In this document: positions 6,627-14,347 of the stretch, in pieces
How the letters are laid out: the number at the start of each line of letters is the position of its first letter
How positions within the stretch are numbered: the stretch's first letter is position 1
DNA from: Oligoflexales bacterium
GTDB taxonomy: Bacteria; Bdellovibrionota_B; Oligoflexia; Oligoflexales; JALZUQ01
DNA length: 37,100 bases
Reading direction: 5' to 3'
Assembly (NCBI GenBank): GCA_023301565.1
Contig: JALZUO010000082.1
Location: forward strand, 1-37,100
The notes under the pieces: model-generated
What the model saw: the letters and a program-made list of their open reading frames with translations, nothing else
Databases searched by the model: none
What the model was told of the DNA's origin: nothing
Position numbers and translations under genes: made by a program

Positions 6627-7550
6627 ATGAAATTTTTCAACAAGTTAAAAAGTTTAGTCGTGGTGATGTTATTGGGGCTGATGACTACCCAGGCCATCTC
6701 GCAGCAATCACAGCCTCAGCAGGGACCCCAGCAGGGACCCCAGCAGCAGGGCCAGGACGACTCCTTTGGGTTTCACGGCATGATGCTTTTTGGTCAATCT
6801 AAGAGCTATGTTTCGCACCTGCCAATGTTTCACGCGCCCCACAACTTTCAGGCGGTCTTCGAGGTTGAAGTGGATTCTAGCTCTGAGGGCGGAGCAGCCT
6901 ATAAAAAACTAAAACTATCTTCTGGCCCAGATCAGTTTAGCCTCGCACCGTCAGAGAACTTTCATTTAAAAAAGATGATCGACGGAGAGATCCAAGAGTT
7001 TGAGGCAGATGTGTACAAAGGGCATTTTGAAAAACAGGGCGCAGTCAATTTAGGCACGGCAAAAATCAAAGTGATAAAAAAGATTTTTAGCAAAGACATT
7101 AGCGGAGAATCGCATGGCGCGAAAAGATGGATTGCGCAAAAGTACTTTATCTTTGGAGAGATGGGCTCAAAAACTCCGGAGCTTTATGCCATACACGAAG
7201 TGACTTCTAAGCCTTCTTATGACGCTATTTTTGAGGTTGGGCTATTTGCTAAGGCTGCAGAAAAGCCGCTAATTCTACCAAAGCCAGGCTGCACCAAAAG
7301 GGTTTGCCCACCAAAGTCTATACCCACGCCTGTTTGCTCTGTTAGATGGTGCCCAGACAACGTTTCTCCTGCAGCACCTATCAAAAAGATACCAACAGGG
7401 TTTACGGATACGGTAACTTTTGGGACTACATCTGAGCTTGAAGTTCCAGAAGCTTTAAAAGGAAACTCCGGCGGAAATCACTATAAAATACTCGAAACAA
7501 TTCACCTAGACTTCAATGATCTAAAGTTCGATCACGCGATGGGTATGTAA
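6627..7550 (+). CDS. Secreted hypothetical protein with Gln/Pro-rich N-terminus and paired CX4C motifs
   Basis: 307 aa with a good signal peptide (KFFNKLKSLVVVMLLGLM, cleavage near residue 25). AAAGGGA lies 5 nt before the ATG. After cleavage comes a Gln-Gly-Pro stretch encoded by a tandem 12-bp DNA repeat (QQGP units), then a beta-rich body rich in Lys and Phe. Two similar Cys pairs, CTKRVC and CSVRWC, sit at about residues 219-236 and could form disulfides or bind metal. No enzyme motif is recognised. It is followed 35 nt later by the diheme cytochrome gene, so a shared periplasmic function, perhaps with redox or metal involvement, is inferred. Control by the divergent LysR regulator is likely. 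Confidence 0.8.
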   Translation: MKFFNKLKSLVVVMLLGLMTTQAISQQSQPQQGPQQGPQQQGQDDSFGFHGMMLFGQSKSYVSHLPMFHAPHNFQAVFEVEVDSSSEGGAAYKKLKLSSGPDQFSLAPSENFHLKKMIDGEIQEFEADVYKGHFEKQGAVNLGTAKIKVIKKIFSKDISGESHGAKRWIAQKYFIFGEMGSKTPELYAIHEVTSKPSYDAIFEVGLFAKAAEKPLILPKPGCTKRVCPPKSIPTPVCSVRWCPDNVSPAAPIKKIPTGFTDTVTFGTTSELEVPEALKGNSGGNHYKILETIHLDFNDLKFDHAMGM

Positions 7551-7585
7551 GAACTTGCAATAAACTTCAATGGAGCTTGGTTGCT

Positions 7586-8356
7586 ATGAAAAAAATATTA
7601 AACATTTCCTCTCTAGCCGCCCCAAAATCTGGGGCGGCCCTTCTTGCCACGCTGCTGCTAGCGGTAGGATTTATAGCCTTAGGTTTTACTGTCCCAGCCC
7701 TATTGCAGCGACTAGTGCGGCCAATAGAGTTCATCTCTTTAGAGTCTAAAGATCCGAGAGATGTTCACATGAAAAACAAAGTCTTGTTTAAGCCGGGGTT
7801 CAAAAGAGATGTCTGGTACATGTGGCAAGGCCTACAAGATGACTCTTCGCCTTTAGACCTTTTGGCGATTGTAGTCGAAAACAAAACGGCCACCTTTTTT
7901 CAGCTAGACCCAAACAAATCTAACGTGAACACGGGCAAACTGGTGCCGGTCCCCTACAGAGCATCTTGCATGTCTTGTCACAGCAATGGGCCCCGGGCAA
8001 TGCGGCCCAAAAAAGTCGTGGCACGAGGCATGCAGGCCACATTTTATAGGTTAACAGTGGCTCTGCTAAATATTCGAATAAAGCTCTATGGCTCCTTAGA
8101 AAACAAACCATATGCCAAAGACAAAAAGACGATCGCCTCGTTTCATCCACTCAAGCCCTCACAGGTTTACGCTTTGGACTTAGAAAGCTGCATCAAGTGC
8201 CATGCAAAAGGCGGCATAAGAGCGCCTCTTACAAACGAGCAGTGGTGGACTGCGCGTCACCTCGTGTCAACAGGGTCAATGCCTCCGTGGCCTTACCAGA
8301 TCAGCAGCGGCGATAAGGCAGCTCTTTTGGGAAGTGGCCGGGTGACGGCAAACTGA
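7586..8356 (+). CDS. Membrane-anchored diheme c-type cytochrome
   Basis: 256 aa from the ATG at 7586, which has GGAG 10 nt upstream; an upstream in-frame TTG is less likely. Residues 18-41 form a membrane anchor (AALLATLLLAVGFIALGF). Two heme-c motifs are present, CMSCH (128-132) and CIKCH (202-206). SMPPW (231-235) carries a Met placed like the distal heme ligand of cytochrome c. Between the hemes lies an Arg/Lys-rich segment. It should transfer electrons on the periplasmic side. The protein does not match a named oxidase or peroxidase that I can recall. It forms a probable operon with the secreted protein upstream. Confidence 0.85.
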   Translation: MKKILNISSLAAPKSGAALLATLLLAVGFIALGFTVPALLQRLVRPIEFISLESKDPRDVHMKNKVLFKPGFKRDVWYMWQGLQDDSSPLDLLAIVVENKTATFFQLDPNKSNVNTGKLVPVPYRASCMSCHSNGPRAMRPKKVVARGMQATFYRLTVALLNIRIKLYGSLENKPYAKDKKTIASFHPLKPSQVYALDLESCIKCHAKGGIRAPLTNEQWWTARHLVSTGSMPPWPYQISSGDKAALLGSGRVTAN

Positions 8357-8390
8357 ATGAGCGGCTACTTAGGCTGCTAACTAATAGAAG

Positions 8391-8411
8391 AGCTTGTCTT
8401 AAGCTTTTTTT
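8391..8411 (+). terminator. Weak intrinsic terminator after the cytochrome gene
   Basis: AGCTT (8391-8395), a 5-nt spacer and AAGCT (8401-8405) are followed by a run of T (8405-8411). The stem is only 5-6 bp, and it overlaps the end of the convergent gene. Confidence 0.45.
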
Positions 8412-9073
8412 GCAAAGAGGCGTTTGTTCCAGGGGTTTAAAAAAATAAGGACAAAGAGAATAGGCAGAGCAAACTCAAACAGCTCTCCTTTTTTAGACGA
8501 CCCCGATATTTCGATCAATAAAACCCAGGCGATTGCCACGACTGTGTGGCTAATTTTTGGAAGAGGCAAATAGAAAAAATCTACCAGCTTACGGATCGAC
8601 TCATTGCGGCTATGTAAAAGCCTTAAAAATAAGAAGTATACAGCTAAGAAAACAGCCATAATCTTGCCAAAAATAAGTTTGTTGATTGATATGCCGCCGA
8701 TCTTCAGGTTGTGAAAATTCAGTTCATTTTGAACGTTGTTCTCGCTAAAATAACCTGGAATTTCCTCGATTCCAAAAAGCCTTTGGCCCCAGGAGATTTC
8801 TTCTCCGGCACCAAACAAAAACACGAGGGCATATCCACACAAAACAATAAAACCAGCTTTGTTTATATTGAAACGTGTAAATGCTCTTTTTAGGGTCAGC
8901 CCGCATAGAAACAAAAGAGAAACAACCGTGGACCACTCCAGCCAGCCGTCTTCTTGGACAATGGCCGACTTAAATAAACTAGGGTTTAAGCGTGCAATAA
9001 TTATGGCCGCTAAAAGCATAAAGCTTATCACTCCAACAACATACTTTTCTAGGCTACTTAGTTTTTCATTCAC
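8399..9073 (-). CDS. Conserved integral membrane protein with a GEEISWGQ motif
   Basis: 224 aa with about six membrane segments (for example VVGVISFMLLAAIIIARL, AGFIVLCGYALVFLFG and IMAVFLAVYFLFLRLL). The loop GAGEEISWGQRLFGIEEIP followed by NVQNELNFHNL is a pattern I recall from conserved uncharacterised membrane proteins (GEEISWGQR...NxQxExNxHNL). It has clustered acidic and His residues that could be catalytic or metal-binding. No function is established. The start is GTG at 9073, 3 nt after the stop of the phosphatase gene, so the two are very likely co-translated. Confidence 0.8.
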   Translation of the reverse strand: MNEKLSSLEKYVVGVISFMLLAAIIIARLNPSLFKSAIVQEDGWLEWSTVVSLLFLCGLTLKRAFTRFNINKAGFIVLCGYALVFLFGAGEEISWGQRLFGIEEIPGYFSENNVQNELNFHNLKIGGISINKLIFGKIMAVFLAVYFLFLRLLHSRNESIRKLVDFFYLPLPKISHTVVAIAWVLLIEISGSSKKGELFEFALPILFVLIFLNPWNKRLFAKKA

Positions 9074-9076
9074 GAT

Positions 9077-9847
9077 TTAATCTCTCTTTGCAAAAATTCT
9101 TCGAAACTGCTGGATGTCACTACTGGCAATGGTTGGGCAATAGGCTTCTAAAAAAGTTTTTATAGAAGCATTTTCTTTGTAAACCTCTTTGAGGAAGTTT
9201 CTGATTCTAGGTTTGTATGATGAGGTGAGGTTCTGGGATTTTTGGTAGTCGCAGTCTAGAGCCTCAACAACCTTTGCTCTTTCAGCGGTTTCTTCTAGCA
9301 CAAGCCCCCCCAATAGAGCTGCTACCGCCCCAGTGCGGTCTCTGCCAGCATCGCAGTGAAATAAAACATGGTTGCTTTTATTCACTCCTTCTATGATTGC
9401 TGCAATAGACCGGCAGGCTTCCTCGGCCATAACCGCGTCGTTTTTCCACGTAGCTAAAAACTCTAAGTCGTGAAGAGTTTTGTGTTGGTTGAAGTGCTTT
9501 CCAACCTTTAAGTCTAGAGGTAGGTTGCGGCAGTAGTAGGCTTTTTTAGACCCTATCCTGTGGTTAAGCGATACAATCATGTCGGGGGATCCAACTAGGC
9601 TGCAAGGCATTCCAGAGAACTGTCTTTTTGCCCGCCCTAAAACCCCTTCGTTGTACTCGACCAAGCCCTGGCATTCGTTCAAGCTTTTACCTAAGTCTCG
9701 GTAGTTGGTTCTGTTGCCAAAACCTTCGATATGAAAAACTAGGTTTTGTGGTTCAAAAAAATTTTGACCATAGTGCAGAAGAATCAAAGAGATTGGACCT
9801 AGCAATAGCAAGAAAAAAAGTAATAAGAATTTCCGAAAAATTTTCAT
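9077..9847 (-). CDS. Membrane-anchored Cys-based (tyrosine/dual-specificity type) phosphatase
   Basis: 256 aa from the ATG at 9847. Residues 7-26 form a hydrophobic anchor (FLLLFFLLLLGPISLILL). The signature HCDAGRDRTG contains nucleophile Cys165 and Arg171 (H-C-x5-R-T/S), as in the Y_phosphatase3/DSP group. NRTNYRDLGKSL upstream resembles the substrate-loop region of that group. It would hydrolyse a phosphate monoester, and the orientation of the anchor suggests the periplasmic face. The substrate could be phosphotyrosine, phosphoinositide or a lipid-linked phosphate. Its partner is the downstream membrane protein 3 nt away, which suggests a shared lipid or envelope task. Confidence 0.85.
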   Translation of the reverse strand: MKIFRKFLLLFFLLLLGPISLILLHYGQNFFEPQNLVFHIEGFGNRTNYRDLGKSLNECQGLVEYNEGVLGRAKRQFSGMPCSLVGSPDMIVSLNHRIGSKKAYYCRNLPLDLKVGKHFNQHKTLHDLEFLATWKNDAVMAEEACRSIAAIIEGVNKSNHVLFHCDAGRDRTGAVAALLGGLVLEETAERAKVVEALDCDYQKSQNLTSSYKPRIRNFLKEVYKENASIKTFLEAYCPTIASSDIQQFRRIFAKRD

Positions 9848-10191
9848 AAAAATAACTTTCAAACTCTAATAAGCAAAATAAAGGTCGCTAGGGTTTCAAA
9901 ACGAGCTATTAGGTAGCTGCGCAAGTCACTATGCCCCATTAAAGCGATGCGGCTCCACTAGGCAAACAATAGCTGAAAGCCCAGAGGCATGTCACTGGTT
10001 GTTTCGTCAAAAAAAAAGGCCTCATGCGTTGAACCAAAGAGCCTATGATGGCCTTTGCGCGTTTGCTCAAAGCAGCGTGGTATTTGGAAGAAAGCATTCT
10101 GCAATTTCAGTAGAGAGTTTTAACAGAGACAACCCTGTGAACTTACTTGTAGTTAGTTTGCTGGCAATTATTTGTAGGTGTGGGGGTAAGG
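9848..10191. other. Gene-free interval between the phosphatase gene and tRNA-Asn
   Basis: No protein gene is credible in these 344 bp; an open frame that runs into the tRNA on the opposite strand is a shadow. The interval holds the tRNA-Asn terminator (10006-10056). The remaining sequence shows nothing I can assign, though it should contain the promoter of the phosphatase operon. Confidence 0.55.
10006..10056 (-). terminator. Strong intrinsic terminator for tRNA-Asn
   Basis: Read on the minus strand, AAAGGCC (10056-10050) pairs with GGCCTTT (10021-10015). The stem is extended by TCAT/ATGA with one bulge, and a run of about nine T follows. It lies ~135 nt beyond the tRNA 3' end. Confidence 0.8.
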
Positions 10192-10267
10192 TGGCTCCCG
10201 AGGACGGACTCGAACCGCCGACAAGGTGGTTAACAGCCACCTGCTCTACCAACTGAGCTACTCGGGA
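10192..10267 (-). tRNA. tRNA-Asn (anticodon GTT)
   Basis: 76 nt with encoded CCA (minus strand). The acceptor TCCCGAG/CTCGGGA is perfect. The anticodon stem GGTGG/CCACC holds loop CTGTTAA (anticodon GTT), and the T arm is GGCGG-TTCGAGT-CCGTC. It forms a single-gene unit with its own promoter and terminator. Confidence 0.97.
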
Positions 10268-10284
10268 TCAGAAACAGACTAAGA

Positions 10285-10313
10285 TTTTTACTGGTTCGCT
10301 ATCGGATTGGCAA
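10285..10313 (-). promoter_or_regulatory. Sigma70-type promoter of tRNA-Asn
   Basis: On the minus strand, TTGCCA (-35, 10313-10308) and TAAAAA (-10, 10290-10285) are separated by 17 bp. Transcription would start near 10278, about 11 nt before the tRNA. The -10 is identical to that of the tRNA-Lys/Glu promoter. Confidence 0.75.
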
Positions 10314-10410
10314 GCTCTTCAGGGGCTGAATGCAAGTAGCGGTGGCATTTGCTACAAAATTAATCAGTAATTATCACAATGAAGCGCCAAATGTGGCCTA
10401 AAATCTCTTT

Positions 10411-10920
10411 TTAAGAAGACTTCAAAAGAGTATTGCGGACCATTCCAAGGATGTATTCAACATCAAAGGGTTTGGTGATGTATTCGTCACAGCCGGCCTT
10501 GTAGCCTTTTTCTATGTCTTCATCTGTATCTCTAGCTGAAACAAAGAACAGCGGCACGTCGCGGTGCTTAGGGTGCTGTTTTACCAGCTTGCATATTTCA
10601 TATCCATTTACCCACGGCATGTTCACGTCGAGTAAAATCAAATCTAGTCTCGTCGACTCGATGACCTTGCTGAACTCGGTGCCGTCTTGAGCTGTTAAGA
10701 CCCGGTATCCGTCTTTACTGAGCATGCGGTACATAGCACTTACCATGATGTCTTCATCATCTACGACCAGCACGGTTTTTGCTTTGATTGATTTATTTAG
10801 CTCGCGATAGGTAGAAAGGTTTACGACCTTTTGGTCGCTTAGCTTTTTGAGTTTGATGTCTTTGACCTTACGGGTGATAGAGCGGTCGCGGAATACTTTT
10901 TTCTTAAAATCGTCGCTCAT
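10411..10920 (-). CDS. Response regulator, receiver domain with basic N-terminal extension
   Basis: 169 aa from the ATG at 10920. The promoter-like TATAAT at 10959-10964 excludes most of a longer reading frame. Residues 1-46 are a Lys/Arg-rich extension (KKKVFRDRS, RKVKDIKLKK). Residues 47-169 are a complete receiver domain: acidic pair D54/D55, phospho-acceptor D98 (LILLDVNMP), S128 (FFVSARD) and K150 (YITKPF). There is no output domain, so it probably acts by protein contact, as in CheY or SpoF-type carriers. The basic arm might bind nucleic acid or a partner. It lies alone after icmF and no kinase is adjacent. Confidence 0.92.
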   Translation of the reverse strand: MSDDFKKKVFRDRSITRKVKDIKLKKLSDQKVVNLSTYRELNKSIKAKTVLVVDDEDIMVSAMYRMLSKDGYRVLTAQDGTEFSKVIESTRLDLILLDVNMPWVNGYEICKLVKQHPKHRDVPLFFVSARDTDEDIEKGYKAGCDEYITKPFDVEYILGMVRNTLLKSS

Positions 10921-10958
10921 AATGTCCCCAACTGTAAATAGAATATTAAACTCCATCT

Positions 10959-10964
10959 ATTATA
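10959..10964 (-). promoter_or_regulatory. -10 element before the response regulator
   Basis: A perfect TATAAT on the minus strand lies 38 bp upstream of the ATG at 10920. No matching consensus -35 is visible 16-18 bp further up (the best is TTCTTG at spacing 17). Confidence 0.45.
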
Positions 10965-11047
10965 CGTTGGGAACATTTATCCAAGAATCTGGGGTGGGCA
11001 GCTTGTGCCGTGCGTCAACCCTTTGAATCACAGCACTAACACTGAAT

Positions 11048-14000
11048 CTACATGTTGCGGCGGTACTTTCCACCAAGCTTGTACATGGTTTCTGTTATCT
11101 GACCCAAAGAGGCGTAGCGAACAGTGTGCATAAGCTCTGCAAAGATATTGCCACCGCTTAGGATTACGCTTTTAAGCTTAGCGATCGCAGCTTTGCTTTT
11201 ATCTGGGTCTTGACCTTGAAAGCTTCTTAGCCTTTTAATCTGATCATCTTTTTCTGCATAGTCCGCTCGGATAAGTTCAATCTCAGGGGCAGCATAATCT
11301 TCTTTAAGGGTCTCGGGGTTTTTAAACGTATTGACACCGATAATCGGAAGGTCACCTGTATCTTTAAGCGTCTCGTAGTAAAGGCTCTCTTCTTGAATCT
11401 TACTGCGTTGATACTGGCTTTCCATGGCACCTAACACTCCACCCCTGCTGGAGATGCTTCTAAATTCTTTTAGAACCGCTGCTTCGACAATGTCCGTGAG
11501 CTGATCTAAAAAGTAGGAGCCCTGGTTTATGTTTTCACACTGGTTTGGGCCAAACTCTTTGTCGATGATCATTTGAATGGCAATTGCTTGCCTTACACTG
11601 GCTTCAGTTGGTGTGGTGATGGCTTCATCAAAAGCGTTGGTGTGCAGCGAGTTGCAGTTGTCATAAAAGGCAATAAGTGCCTGTAGCGTGGTCCGGATAT
11701 CGTTGAACGTCATCTCTTGTGCGTGCAGCGATCGCCCGCTTGTCTGGATGTGATATTTAAGCTTTTGGCTGCGAGCATCTCCTTTGTAAAGGTCGCGGAT
11801 AGCGACGGCCCAAATGCGCCTGGCTACCCTGCCAAGTACGGCGTATTCGGCGTCTAGTCCGTTGCTAAAGAAGAAACTTAGATTGGGTGCGAAGTCTTCG
11901 ATCTTCATCCCACGGCTACGGTAGTACTCCACAAAGGTAAAACCATTTGCCAGAGTTAGTGCTAGCTGCGTGATCGGGTTCGCGCCGGCTTCTGCAATGT
12001 GATAGCCGCTAATTGAAACACTGTAATAGTTGCGGACGTTCTCTTCGATAAAATACTCTTGCACATCACCCATAAGCTTTAGGGCAAACTCGGTGCTAAA
12101 AATACAGGTGTTTTGCGCCTGGTCTTCTTTGAGGATATCTGCTTGGACGGTTCCGCGCACAGATTGTAGCGCCTGACTGTGGATGGCGTCTAGCTCTTCT
12201 GGGTTTGGCGCTTTTCCAGACTCTTTGGTGTGTTTGTCCACGAGCTGATCTATAGCGGTATTCATGAATAGAGCTAGAATGATCGGTGCAGGTCCGTTGA
12301 TGGTCATGCTCACGCTTGTCGACGGCGAACACAAATCAAAGCCTTTGTATAAAAGCTTCATATCCTCAAGCGTTGCGATGGAAACGCCGCTTTCTCCGAC
12401 TTTACCATAAATATCAAGGCGTTCATGCGGGTCCGCTCCATAAAGCGTGACGCTATCAAATGCTGTACTTAGCCTTTTTGCTTTGTCAGATTTTGTTAAA
12501 AAATGAAAGCGTTTGTTGGTACGCGCCGGCCCGCCCTCTCCCGCAAACATGCGCCTAGGACTTTCTCCGCGCCGCTTAAATGGAAACACGCCGGAGGTGT
12601 AAGGAAAACTTCCTGGGAAGTTTTCTTTGTAATAGTATTTTGCAATCTCCCCCCAGTCGCTGCTGAGAGGAAGCGCCACTCTTGGAAGCTTGCTCCCTGA
12701 GATGGTTTCAAACTGCGTCGAGACCTTTACGGTTTTGTCGCGTACCTTATAGCTGTAGCTTTCGCCCGCATATTTTTCTTGGGCTTCATTCCATGCGGTT
12801 AAAAAGGCGTGAAGATCTGGGTCTAAATCATCTAGCTTTTCACTTAATTTTGCATCTAGCTGATTGCCTAGATCCTTGCTTTTTAAATCAGCAATCACTT
12901 TTTTAAACGACATGGCAAGGCCAGCGGTCTTTGCCTGCTCTTCACCTTTCTGGTGATACTCTTCAATGCAATTTGCAATTTCACTGAGGTACTGGCTGCG
13001 GTGCCCGGGGATCACTGAGTCTCGGTAGGTAGACTCTTTTGCTAGTTTGCGCTCTGTGTCAGGCTTAAATCTTTCACTTTTATAAAAGCTGTTCAGTCTT
13101 TCGGATAGGGCTGCATACAAGCCGTTGACGCCATCATCGTCAAAGCGGCTAGCAATGGTTCCGTAGACTGGGTAGCTGTCTTCTGAGCCTCGTTCGCCCT
13201 TAAACCGGCTTCTTCGGATCACGGTTTGCACGTCACGTAGGGCGTCAGGCGAGCGCTGTCGTTCGTACTTATTGATAGCAATCAAATCTGCAAAATCAAG
13301 CATGTCAATTTTTTCAAGCTGCGACGGAGCACCAAATTCGGCTGTCATCACATACAAGCTGATGTTTGACACGTCGAGAATTCCCGTGTCACCTTGACCG
13401 ATACCGCTTGTTTCAAAAATCAGAAAGTCAAAATCGTATTCTTGCATAATAGCAAGTGCGTCTAGACCAATGTTGTTCAGCTCTTTTCCAGAGCCTCTAG
13501 TCGCAAAACTTCGGATAAAAATTTGTTTGTCGTTTGCAGCACTATTCATGCGGATACGATCGCCCAAAAGCGCCCCGCCAGATTTTTTCTTGGACGGGTC
13601 GACACATATTACGCCGATCTGCGCGTCTGGATGGTCCATTGCAAAACGCATGAGGATTTCATCGGTCAGACTACTTTTACCTGCTCCACCCGTGCCGGTG
13701 ATTCCTACGACAGGGATTTTAAAGCTTTCCTTGTCTTTGAATTTAGTGCTTTTTTCTTCTTTGCCAAGTTCTAACAGGCTGAGCCGGCGAGCCAGGCTAC
13801 GTTTCCAGTCTTTTGCATCTAGACCGGTTTCATGAATAAAGTCGGACTCTTTTAAGATCGTACCTATGATCCCAGGCAGACCCAGGCGCTGGCCATCTTC
13901 AGGGCTAAATATACGGGTGATGCCCCTGCCATGCAGAAGCTCAATCTCCTTGGCGACAATGACTCCGCCGCCACCGCCAAATATTTTAATGTGCTCTCCA

Positions 14001-14311
14001 TGGTTTTGATCAAGAAGCTCACGGATATAAGAGAAGTACTCTACATGGCCACCTTGGTAGCTAGAGATGCAAATAGCCTGCACGTCTTCTTGTAGAGCCG
14101 CAGAAACTACCTCAGCCGCTGTTCTGTTGTGGCCAAGATGAATGACTTCGGCGCCTCTGTCCTGGAGTAGGCGGCGCATAATGTTGATACTTACATCGTG
14201 ACCGTCAAAAAGAGCTGCGGCCGTTACAAAGCGAATTTTATTTTTAGGTAGATAATTTTGGAGAGCTTCAATCTCTGAGGCCTCCGGTTTGCTTTTAGGA
14301 ATGCCCGGCAT
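11048..14311 (-). CDS. icmF: Fused isobutyryl-CoA mutase (IcmF)
   Basis: 1087 aa. IcmF interconverts isobutyryl-CoA and n-butyryl-CoA with adenosylcobalamin; some members act on isovaleryl/pivalyl-CoA. Domain order is diagnostic. An N-terminal B12-binding domain (about 25-150) has axial-ligand His38 in DGHDVSINIMRR and GGGGGVI. A MeaB-like G-protein chaperone domain (about 200-440) has P-loop GTGGAGKSS (206-214) and INKYERQRSPDA. The C-terminal mutase barrel has YSVSISGYHIAEAGANP. AAAGGG lies 6 nt before the ATG. The full length and all motifs are present, so it should be functional. It follows murJ by 36 nt. Together with etfBA in this window it points to branched or short-chain acyl-CoA metabolism and a need for B12. 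Confidence 0.96.
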   Translation of the reverse strand: MPGIPKSKPEASEIEALQNYLPKNKIRFVTAAALFDGHDVSINIMRRLLQDRGAEVIHLGHNRTAAEVVSAALQEDVQAICISSYQGGHVEYFSYIRELLDQNHGEHIKIFGGGGGVIVAKEIELLHGRGITRIFSPEDGQRLGLPGIIGTILKESDFIHETGLDAKDWKRSLARRLSLLELGKEEKSTKFKDKESFKIPVVGITGTGGAGKSSLTDEILMRFAMDHPDAQIGVICVDPSKKKSGGALLGDRIRMNSAANDKQIFIRSFATRGSGKELNNIGLDALAIMQEYDFDFLIFETSGIGQGDTGILDVSNISLYVMTAEFGAPSQLEKIDMLDFADLIAINKYERQRSPDALRDVQTVIRRSRFKGERGSEDSYPVYGTIASRFDDDGVNGLYAALSERLNSFYKSERFKPDTERKLAKESTYRDSVIPGHRSQYLSEIANCIEEYHQKGEEQAKTAGLAMSFKKVIADLKSKDLGNQLDAKLSEKLDDLDPDLHAFLTAWNEAQEKYAGESYSYKVRDKTVKVSTQFETISGSKLPRVALPLSSDWGEIAKYYYKENFPGSFPYTSGVFPFKRRGESPRRMFAGEGGPARTNKRFHFLTKSDKAKRLSTAFDSVTLYGADPHERLDIYGKVGESGVSIATLEDMKLLYKGFDLCSPSTSVSMTINGPAPIILALFMNTAIDQLVDKHTKESGKAPNPEELDAIHSQALQSVRGTVQADILKEDQAQNTCIFSTEFALKLMGDVQEYFIEENVRNYYSVSISGYHIAEAGANPITQLALTLANGFTFVEYYRSRGMKIEDFAPNLSFFFSNGLDAEYAVLGRVARRIWAVAIRDLYKGDARSQKLKYHIQTSGRSLHAQEMTFNDIRTTLQALIAFYDNCNSLHTNAFDEAITTPTEASVRQAIAIQMIIDKEFGPNQCENINQGSYFLDQLTDIVEAAVLKEFRSISSRGGVLGAMESQYQRSKIQEESLYYETLKDTGDLPIIGVNTFKNPETLKEDYAAPEIELIRADYAEKDDQIKRLRSFQGQDPDKSKAAIAKLKSVILSGGNIFAELMHTVRYASLGQITETMYKLGGKYRRNM

Positions 14312-14347
14312 TTAGATCCCTTTCTTTGAATAGGTTTTTATCTCAGA

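Noticed and set aside
6712-6752. CRISPR-like repeat
   Set aside because: The 12-bp units are tandem without spacers and lie in frame in a coding sequence.
9999-10256. 85-codon plus-strand frame over tRNA-Asn
   Set aside because: It reads across the tRNA gene and its terminator on the opposite strand, so it is a shadow.
13470-13835. 121-codon frame antisense to icmF
   Set aside because: Sits inside the conserved G-protein domain of icmF; no domain or ribosome site.
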